A stretch of 5,413 nt of DNA from Actinomycetota bacterium (GTDB taxonomy: Bacteria > Actinomycetota > Thermoleophilia > Solirubrobacterales > 70-9): positions 1 through 5,413 of the forward strand of contig VAYK01000043.1 of assembly GCA_005884985.1 (NCBI GenBank), given 5' to 3'. The notes under the pieces were generated by a model. That model saw nothing but the letters and a program-made list of their open reading frames with translations, was not told the origin of the DNA and did no database searches. Position 1 is the first letter of the stretch. Each line of letters begins with the position of its first letter. A program made the translations under genes and the position numbers. Below are positions 1-4,565 of the stretch, one piece after another.

Positions 1-1054
1 TCAGCGATCCTCCGAGCAGGGACAGCACGCCGAGCGCGATCGCGACCGCGCCAAGCGCCGGCACGAGCGGCCACAGCCTCAGCAGCCTGGGCCGCAGCGT
101 GGACAGCACGAGCAGCGAAGCGGCGGCCAGAATCACGGCTGCGAGCAGCGGCGGCCACAGCGAGTCCTTCATGGAGGACGCCACCGCCTCGCTCGCGACC
201 GGGTCGCCGGACACCAGATAGCTCCCGCGCTTGAGGCGGAACGCCGGGCTCGCCGCCGCCTGGCGCACGAGAGAGATCGCGTGCCTGCGTTGCGAGTCGC
301 TGAGACCGGGGCGCAGCCGTGCCTGGATCAGGGCCGTCTCGTTGCTCGGAAACAGGTACGCGAAGCGAGGCTTGGGCGTGTCGAAGCCGAGCGAAGGCTC
401 GAACACGAGCTTCGACACGAACCCCGGGTCGTTGAGCTGCGGCATTCGCGAAAGCCCATACCTGAGCGCGAGGCCGAGCGTGTTCTGGTAGGACTGCGCG
501 AGCGAGAGCGTGCGCGCCTGGCGGGCCAGCTGCGCCTGCTCGGCCGCCGACCTTCCCTGCGCGGCCGCCACCTTGCGAGCGGCCTGCGCCGCACGCTCGG
601 CATTCGCCACCGCGCTGGCGCGCTGGGCGCCGAGCCTGGACCTGACCTCGCGCGCCGACTCGTTGATGAAGGTGCCGGGGCCGTACACGACGTAGACCGG
701 CTTCGTGCGGGCAAGCTCTGCGCAGGCGGGCGCGGGCGCTCTGGCGCCCCTGGGCAGGTTGCCCGACAGGCAGCCCTCGAGCCCCAGCATGCGGGCCAGG
801 TCCTCCGTCAGCAGCAGCGCCGGCAGGCCGCCCTGCGCGGGCGAGCCCTTCACGAGAACCTGAACCGGCTCCTCCCCGAACTGCCGGTGGAAGCTGTCGG
901 TCGCCCTGCCGGCGGGAGTGGCTCGATCGTAGAGAGAGCCGATCGAGGCGCTGCCGTCGAGGCGCAGAGCGAGCACGAGGCCGCCGGCGCACACGAGCGC
1001 GAACAACATCAGGCGGGGCGGGCGGCCTCGGATGCGCTGCAGGAACGACGTCAT
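1..1054 (-). CDS. RND/MMPL-family membrane transporter, N-terminal part (3' end outside window)
   Basis: The 351 visible residues are the N-terminal part of an RND-superfamily (MMPL-type) transporter. These proton-driven inner-membrane proteins move lipids or hydrophobic compounds. The order is: a basic N-terminus (RIRGRPPR); TM1 at about 14-31; a large extracytoplasmic domain at about 32-297; TM2 at about 300-319; and the start of TM3 at about 328-348. The last part (RPRLLRLWPLVPAL, then LGVLSLLGGSL) has the spacing of the MMPL TM2-TM3 region. The ectodomain contains FGEEPVQVLVKG, LEGCLSGNLP and VYGPGTFINE, plus an Ala/Arg/Gln-rich, probably coiled-coil helix at about 133-186. The ATG at 1054 is preceded by GGAG at 1060-1063 with a 5-nt spacer, which supports this start. 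The frame is open to base 1, so the second TM bundle lies outside. It sits 118 bp after the ATPase gene on the same strand, so co-transcription is likely. The substrate cannot be read from the sequence. Confidence 0.85.
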   Translation of the reverse strand, partial: MTSFLQRIRGRPPRLMLFALVCAGGLVLALRLDGSASIGSLYDRATPAGRATDSFHRQFGEEPVQVLVKGSPAQGGLPALLLTEDLARMLGLEGCLSGNLPRGARAPAPACAELARTKPVYVVYGPGTFINESAREVRSRLGAQRASAVANAERAAQAARKVAAAQGRSAAEQAQLARQARTLSLAQSYQNTLGLALRYGLSRMPQLNDPGFVSKLVFEPSLGFDTPKPRFAYLFPSNETALIQARLRPGLSDSQRRHAISLVRQAAASPAFRLKRGSYLVSGDPVASEAVASSMKDSLWPPLLAAVILAAASLLVLSTLRPRLLRLWPLVPALGAVAIALGVLSLLGGSL

Positions 1055-1059
1055 CGCCG

Positions 1060-1063
1060 CTCC
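1060..1063 (-). promoter_or_regulatory. Ribosome binding site of the RND/MMPL gene
   Basis: GGAG on the minus strand lies 5 nt before the ATG at 1054. It fixes the start of a gene whose reading frame is easily confused with long overlapping open frames in this GC-rich DNA. Confidence 0.6.
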
Positions 1064-1139
1064 GAGAGTACGTGACCGCGGTCGGGGCACGCGCAAGTTT
1101 CAGGGCGCGGGGACAGCCGCTCTGTTCCAGCTCCCTCTT

Positions 1140-1208
1140 GCCTGGCGGACCCGCCGATTCGCCTGACGGCTGCTACTCCATGCCGAGCGGGCCCGCCGAC
1201 TCGCCCGA
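1140..1208 (-). repeat. Imperfect in-frame duplication across the ATPase stop codon
   Basis: Two 27-bp copies lie at 1182-1208 (the last sense codons of the ATPase gene) and 1140-1166 (just past its stop). They match at 22 of 27 positions, and the offset is 42 nt, exactly 14 codons. In the ATPase frame the copies read SGESAGPLG and SGESAGPPG, so three of the four codons that differ are synonymous. The amber stop at 1173-1175 sits between them. The 118-bp gap that holds the downstream copy contains no other gene; near its end there is a perfect 10-bp palindrome at 1074-1083. Confidence 0.6.
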
Positions 1209-2048
1209 GAGGAACTGGCGAACGAACGGGTTCTCGGACTCGAACAGCTCGTGCCTCATGCCGGCTTCCACGATCTTACCCCGCCACAGGATCGCCATGT
1301 AATCCGGTGTTCGGCGCGCGGACGCGATGTCATGCGTGATCACGATGTAGGTGCCGCCGTTCTCCTCGTGAACCTCTTTGATCAGGTCGCACAGCAGCGC
1401 AGTCCGTACCGGGTCGAGACCCGAGTCGGGCTCGTCGAACAGCACGATCTGCGGCTCGAGCACGAGCGCGCGGGCAAAGCCGGCACGCTTGCGCATGCCA
1501 CCGGAGAGCTCGTTCGGCATCTTGTCCTCGGCGCCACCTAGGCCGACCTCCCGCAGCCGCTTGCTGACGATCTCACGGATCTCGTCTTCCGACTTCTCGG
1601 TGTGCTGCCTGAGCGGGAAAGCCACGTTGTCGTAGAGGTTCATGGACCCGAACAACGCGCCGTCCTGGAAAAGGACGCCGAACTTCTTGCGCATCGCGAA
1701 CAGCTCGTCGTCGGTCATGTCGGGGACCGAGTCGCCCTGGACGAGCACGTCGCCCTCGTCCGGGTAGAGCAATCCGACGATGTGCTTGATGCATACCGAC
1801 TTGCCTGTGCCGGATGGGCCGAGAATCATCGTGATCAGGCCATCGGGAACGCCCAGGTTGAGGCCATCGAGCACTCTGTTGCGGCCGAACGCCTTCACGA
1901 CGTCTATGAACTCGACCGTGTCGTCGCGACCGTGGTCGTGCACCACGCCGTGATAGATGAACTTCTCCTCGGGCGTTGCGCCCTCGGGTACCCCCTCGCG
2001 GAGATTTCCCTCTTCGCGAATTCTGTCTCCCGAATCCTGTTCCGTCAC
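1173..2048 (-). CDS. mlaF: MCE-type lipid transport ABC ATPase (MlaF/Mkl family)
   Basis: This is the cytoplasmic ATPase of an MCE/Mla-type ABC lipid transporter, 291 aa. All nucleotide-binding motifs are present: Walker A GPSGTGKS at 77-84; Q-loop at Q128 in LFQDGALF; signature LSGGM at 181-185, followed by RKRAGFARAL; Walker B IVLFDEP at 201-207; D-loop SGLDP at 209-213; and switch H239 in ITHD. The GALF after the Q-loop glutamine and the LSGGMRKR signature are typical of the MlaF/Mkl (MceG) family rather than general importers. About 43 acidic, hydrophilic residues precede the ABC fold, longer than in E. coli MlaF. The start is a GTG at 2048, supported by AGGGAG 5 nt upstream. The gene follows the second permease by 28 bp, so it is clearly in the same operon. 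The tail after the ABC core (about 275-291) is short and its end is duplicated past the stop. The family assignment is firm; one-to-one orthology with mlaF is not shown. Confidence 0.94.
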   Translation of the reverse strand: MTEQDSGDRIREEGNLREGVPEGATPEEKFIYHGVVHDHGRDDTVEFIDVVKAFGRNRVLDGLNLGVPDGLITMILGPSGTGKSVCIKHIVGLLYPDEGDVLVQGDSVPDMTDDELFAMRKKFGVLFQDGALFGSMNLYDNVAFPLRQHTEKSEDEIREIVSKRLREVGLGGAEDKMPNELSGGMRKRAGFARALVLEPQIVLFDEPDSGLDPVRTALLCDLIKEVHEENGGTYIVITHDIASARRTPDYMAILWRGKIVEAGMRHELFESENPFVRQFLSGESAGPLGME

Positions 2049-2053
2049 TCTCG

Positions 2054-2059
2054 CTCCCT
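2054..2059 (-). promoter_or_regulatory. Ribosome binding site of the ATPase gene (GTG start)
   Basis: AGGGAG on the minus strand ends 5 nt before the GTG at 2048. It supports this non-ATG start and therefore the long acidic N-terminal extension. It lies in the 28-bp gap after the second permease's stop codon. Confidence 0.7.
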
Positions 2060-2076
2060 GCTTTCGGTTGTTGTGG

Positions 2077-2874
2077 TCATCCCCCGATCGGCGCCCTCGG
2101 ATTGGCGCCCCAGAACACCTGCGATCCCATCATCCCGATCAGGTGCACGAGCACCATGTTCAAGATCATCGACTTCGCGGTCGCCTGGCCGACCCCGACC
2201 GGGCCCCCCGAGGCGGTGTAGCCGTAGTAGCAGCCCACGGCCACGATCGCGGTCGCCATCACCATCCCCTTGATCACGCTGAACAAGAGGTCGGGGGGGT
2301 TTTGGAACATCCAGAAGATCAACGAGTAGCCGCCCGAGGACACCTCCCCGATCTGCTTCACGACCGCCAGGTAGGAGGCCAGGAAGCCGACCCCGACCGC
2401 CGACATGTAGACGAACGGCAACACCATCCAGGCCGCCAACAGGCGGGTGGCGGCGAGGAACGTGATCGGGCGCACGCCGATCACCTCGAGCGCGTCGATC
2501 TCCTCGTTGATGCGCATCGCGCCCAGCTCGGCCACGATCCCGGTGCCGACCTTGGCGCTCATGATGTAGCCGAACATGTAGGGGACCATCTCGCGCAGGT
2601 CGCACCAGGCGCTGAACACGCCCGCGTAGGCGGGGGCGCCGACGGAGCGGTTGAAGTAGGCGCCCTCGATCCCGCACTCGAGGCCCAAGATGAACACCAT
2701 GCCCCAGATCACGAGCGCCGATCCCAAGATCAGGATCCCGGCCTGGCGCAGGGCCTCGCCGAAGAAGTGGAACACGCGCGCGTTGAAGATGTCGCCGAAG
2801 GCCTGGCCGAAGAACTTGACGATGTCGCCGAGGCTTGCGACCCAGTCCCTCGGAACTGTCAGCCAGCCCGTCAT
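2077..2874 (-). CDS. mlaE: MlaE/YrbE-family lipid ABC transporter permease (second of pair)
   Basis: This is an integral inner-membrane permease of the MlaE/YrbE family, 265 aa, the usual size. It would form half of a permease dimer driven by the ATPase encoded 28 bp downstream. Key evidence is the conserved MlaE segment at 116-136 (ELGAMRINEEIDALEVIGV), which in this family packs against the ATPase. A second conserved block is GYTASGGPVGVGQA at 218-231, before the last helix. Hydrophobic segments lie at about 46-66, 97-113, 137-172 and 198-217, with a final one at about 235-252. The ATG at 2874 is the only plausible start: an in-frame TAA lies nine codons upstream, inside a hairpin loop, and no other start codon occurs early in the gene. 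No clear Shine-Dalgarno lies before it; the 13 nt between the hairpin and the ATG are AATTGTTCTGCCG. A C7 run at 2293-2299 encodes part of an Asn-Pro-Pro-Asp stretch and leaves the frame intact. Confidence 0.93.
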   Translation of the reverse strand: MTGWLTVPRDWVASLGDIVKFFGQAFGDIFNARVFHFFGEALRQAGILILGSALVIWGMVFILGLECGIEGAYFNRSVGAPAYAGVFSAWCDLREMVPYMFGYIMSAKVGTGIVAELGAMRINEEIDALEVIGVRPITFLAATRLLAAWMVLPFVYMSAVGVGFLASYLAVVKQIGEVSSGGYSLIFWMFQNPPDLLFSVIKGMVMATAIVAVGCYYGYTASGGPVGVGQATAKSMILNMVLVHLIGMMGSQVFWGANPRAPIGG

Positions 2875-2887
2875 CGGCAGAACAATT

Positions 2888-3006
2888 CCGACTTTTGCTT
2901 AGGCGCAAAAGTCGGGAGCACCGAGGGGGCGAGGTTGCGGGAGCCCGTGCTGTCAGAGCGCTCGCGCTCTCGGAGCTCCCGGGATTTCCGGCTAAGGAAA
3001 TTCCGG
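2888..3006. repeat. 119-bp inverted pair of REP-like hairpin units between the permease genes
   Basis: This element fills most of the 136-bp permease gap. The left unit (2888-2925) and the reverse complement of the right unit (2969-3006) are both 38 bp and match at 28 positions without gaps. Each has a hairpin (11-bp stem, 6-nt loop) followed by an inward tail, GAGCACCGAG or GAGCTCCGAG. Left arms are CCGACTTTTGC and GCAAAAGTCGG with loop TTAGGC (2888-2915). Right arms are CCGGGATTTCC and GGAAATTCCGG with loop GGCTAA (2979-3006). Eight of the ten differences between units fall at four base-paired stem positions. Three of those pairs are fully compensatory, and the fourth becomes a G-U wobble on plus-strand RNA. 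The 43-bp centre contains part of a third hairpin (AGAGCG and CGCTCT, 2955-2970). There is no coding potential and no clear target-site duplication. The architecture resembles a paired REP (BIME-like) element or a tiny non-autonomous element; a cis-acting mRNA structure is the alternative. Confidence 0.75.
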
Positions 3007-3011
3007 TTTTT
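2979..3011 (+). terminator. Possible plus-strand terminator formed by the right hairpin and T run
   Basis: The right-hand hairpin (11-bp stem including one G-T, 6-nt loop) is followed on the plus strand by TTTTT at 3007-3011. That is the form of an intrinsic terminator for transcription running antisense to the operon. It ends exactly at the 3' end of the first permease gene. On the minus strand the same hairpin is preceded by A5 and not followed by a T run, so it should not stop operon transcription in this way. Confidence 0.3.
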
Positions 3012-3817
3012 CAACGGATCACCAGGATCTCGGGGTGGGTTGCGAGCAGGGTCTGGGTGAAGACGTAGTTGAAGGCCCAGATGCCCGAGAAGGCGATCAC
3101 GACCGCCTCGTTCACGGCTCGCCCGACGCCGGCGGCGCCGCCGGAGGCGGTCATGCCCTTGTAGCAGCACACGATCGCGATGATGCCCCCGAACAGGGTC
3201 GTCTTCACGACCGAGCCCCAGAGGTCGGTGACGGAGGCGTTGGTGAAGAAGGTGGCCCAAAAGCCGGCCAGGTCCTGGTGGTAGACGAACTCGGCCACGA
3301 CGCCGCCGAAGATGCCGAAGATGAGCGCGTAGATGTCGAGCAGGCCCGTGATCAGCATCAGGGCCAAAAAGCGCGGCACGACCAGGTTCTTGACCGGGTC
3401 CACGCCCAGCACCTGGAGCGCGTCGAGCTCCTCGCGGATCTTTCTGGCGCCGAGGTCGGCGGTGATCGCGGTGCCGGCGACGCCGGCCACGATCATGGCG
3501 TCGACCCAGGGCGCGAACTCCCTGATCGAGGCCAAAACGAAGAAGCCGCCGAGCCGGTCGAGGGCCCCGAACAGGGTCAGGAAGTTGGCCGCCTGCACGC
3601 CCGGGGCGCCGTAGCCGAAGGCGATCGTGCTGATCAAAAGCGGGAACCAGCACAGCTTCAGCGCGAACAGGAACTGCGACATGAACTCGCCGCCGTAGGG
3701 GTAGGGCGGGCGGATCGCCGACATGATCGTCTTGCCGGTCAGGATCATCATGTCCCCGACCTGCTCGAAGAGGTTCTTGGCGGGCAGGAAGGCCCGGTCG
3801 GCGGCGCTACGGACCAA
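3011..3817 (-). CDS. mlaE: MlaE/YrbE-family lipid ABC transporter permease (first of pair)
   Basis: This is the first permease of the pair, 268 aa, an inner-membrane MlaE/YrbE protein. The family segment is at 121-141 (DLGARKIREELDALQVLGVD). A second conserved block is GMTASGGAAGVGRAV at 221-235. Hydrophobic stretches lie at about 52-70, 104-120, 147-178 and 204-219, with a last one at about 238-258. An amphipathic N-terminal region (about 1-45) precedes the core, as in other YrbE proteins. It differs clearly from its neighbour in sequence, so the two probably form a heterodimer like YrbE1A/YrbE1B. The best start is a TTG at 3817 with GAGGA at 3827-3831 (9-nt spacer). An in-frame TGA at 3830-3832 rules out anything further upstream. 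Internal ATGs at codons 23 and 24 are weaker alternatives that would remove part of the N-terminal region. As the first gene after the divergent region, it probably leads the operon. Confidence 0.92.
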   Translation of the reverse strand: MVRSAADRAFLPAKNLFEQVGDMMILTGKTIMSAIRPPYPYGGEFMSQFLFALKLCWFPLLISTIAFGYGAPGVQAANFLTLFGALDRLGGFFVLASIREFAPWVDAMIVAGVAGTAITADLGARKIREELDALQVLGVDPVKNLVVPRFLALMLITGLLDIYALIFGIFGGVVAEFVYHQDLAGFWATFFTNASVTDLWGSVVKTTLFGGIIAIVCCYKGMTASGGAAGVGRAVNEAVVIAFSGIWAFNYVFTQTLLATHPEILVIR

Positions 3818-3970
3818 CTTCGAGGTTCCTCAAGACGATTGAACTCCTCCCCCGGCCTAGCCGCTCCACTGGGCTTCGGCCGGTCGAGCCGCAGTCTCGG
3901 TGCTGCTGGCCGCAAAGCATACGGGAAAGCACAACCAGCCGCCACCGGTCTTATGAGTATCTTCTCGCCC
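3818..3970. promoter_or_regulatory. Divergent intergenic region, probable promoters for the transport operon and the lipoprotein gene
   Basis: These 153 bp lie between the divergent starts of the first permease (minus) and the lipoprotein gene (plus), so both promoters are expected here. Only weak elements are visible. A minus-strand TATGCT (3916-3921) could be a -10 box but has no good -35 at 17-18 bp. A plus-strand TATGAG (3952-3957) also lacks a -35 partner. A strong Shine-Dalgarno-like GGGGGAGGAG lies on the minus strand at 3844-3853, too far from the TTG at 3817 to serve it. I see no clear operator or riboswitch. Confidence 0.35.
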
Positions 3971-4531
3971 ATGGGTTTGGCCGCAAAGAGGGAGCGGGCG
4001 GTGCTGATGGTCATTTCCATGGCCCTGCTCTCGCTCTCATTTGCGGCCTGCGGCGGCGGCGACCGGCAGGACAAGCAGGAGCCGAAGGGGACCTGGAAGG
4101 TGGACGTCCTATCGGCCTCGTTCCCCGGCAGGCAGCGGCTCTCCGATCACTCTGAGCTGCGAATCACGGTCAAGAACCTCGACACCAGGACCCTGCCCGA
4201 CCTCGCGGTCACCGTGGACGGGTTCGGCAACAAGAGGGACACCCCGGACCTCTCGGACCCCAACCGACCGATCTGGGTGATCGACGCCCCGCCGGACAAC
4301 TCGACCACCGCGTTCACGAACACCTGGGCTGTAGGTCCCGTACCAGCGGGGCAAACGCGAACGCTGGTGTGGAAGGTGAGCGCGGTGCGGGCGGGGACCT
4401 ACACGCTCCGCTTCAAGGTCGCGGCCGGAATCGAGGGCAAGGCCAAGGCGACCCTCCCTGACGGTTCCTCGCCCAGCGGCAGCTTCATCGCGCGCGTAAG
4501 CGACAAGCCGCACCCGGTCACCGTCGACTGA
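3971..4531 (+). CDS. Predicted secreted lipoprotein with Ig-like beta-rich body, function unknown
   Basis: From the ATG at 3971 this encodes 186 aa. The N-terminus has a lipoprotein signal: a basic n-region (KRER, 6-9), a hydrophobic core (about 11-23) and a lipobox-like FAAC with Cys27 as lipidation site, then a GGG spacer and a charged linker. Phe at -3 is less usual than Leu, Val or Ile. The body (about 41-185) alternates short beta-type segments, for example LRITVKNLD at 63-71, LAVTVDGF at 78-85, TLVWKVSAV at 131-139 and YTLRFKVAAG at 144-153. This resembles CARDB-like or other Ig-like folds, but I do not recognise a named family. The start is uncertain. An in-frame ATG at 3953 is possible. 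A GTG at 4001 has the best ribosome site (GGGAG, 6-nt spacer) but would lose the basic n-region. An open frame continues upstream to 3035, but that part is antisense to the permease. The gene converges on metE. Confidence 0.75.
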   Translation: MGLAAKRERAVLMVISMALLSLSFAACGGGDRQDKQEPKGTWKVDVLSASFPGRQRLSDHSELRITVKNLDTRTLPDLAVTVDGFGNKRDTPDLSDPNRPIWVIDAPPDNSTTAFTNTWAVGPVPAGQTRTLVWKVSAVRAGTYTLRFKVAAGIEGKAKATLPDGSSPSGSFIARVSDKPHPVTVD

Positions 4532-4565
4532 CGCCGGCTGAGGCGCCGCGGCCCCGACGCTCAGC
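4532..4565. terminator. Possible shared terminator between converging lipoprotein and metE genes
   Basis: Only 29 bp separate the two stop codons. GCTGAG at 4537-4542 pairs with CTCAGC at 4560-4565. Two more G-C pairs can form inside across a single bulged base. The arm at 4560-4565 overlaps the metE stop codon. There is no T run on either side, so this is a weak candidate based mainly on convergent context. Confidence 0.3.

Noticed and set aside
1..3. TCA at the left edge as the stop codon of the minus-strand RND gene
   Set aside because: The gene's codons occupy positions 2-4, 5-7 and so on, so this TGA is out of frame; the gene runs on beyond the window.
281..1075. A 264-codon plus-strand open frame
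   Set aside because: It is antisense to the RND/MMPL gene, whose translation has matching membrane topology and family segments; the plus-strand product is an Arg/Ala/Glu-rich artefact of high GC content.
2293..2299. G7 run as a phase-variation tract or frameshift in the second permease
   Set aside because: The run encodes part of an Asn-Pro-Pro-Asp stretch in frame, and conserved family segments are intact on both sides. A single 7-nt run in GC-rich DNA is weak evidence for slippage.
1957..3060. A 367-codon plus-strand open frame across the ATPase start and second permease
   Set aside because: It lies antisense to two genes with clear family motifs, and its product is rich in His, Asp and Arg without recognisable domains.
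3035..4531. A 498-codon plus-strand open frame that would fuse a long N-terminal part to the lipoprotein
   Set aside because: The part before about 3953 is antisense to the well-supported permease gene and has a low-complexity His/Asp/Gly/Glu-rich composition typical of frames opposite GC-rich genes. Only the C-terminal part, with its signal sequence, is credible.
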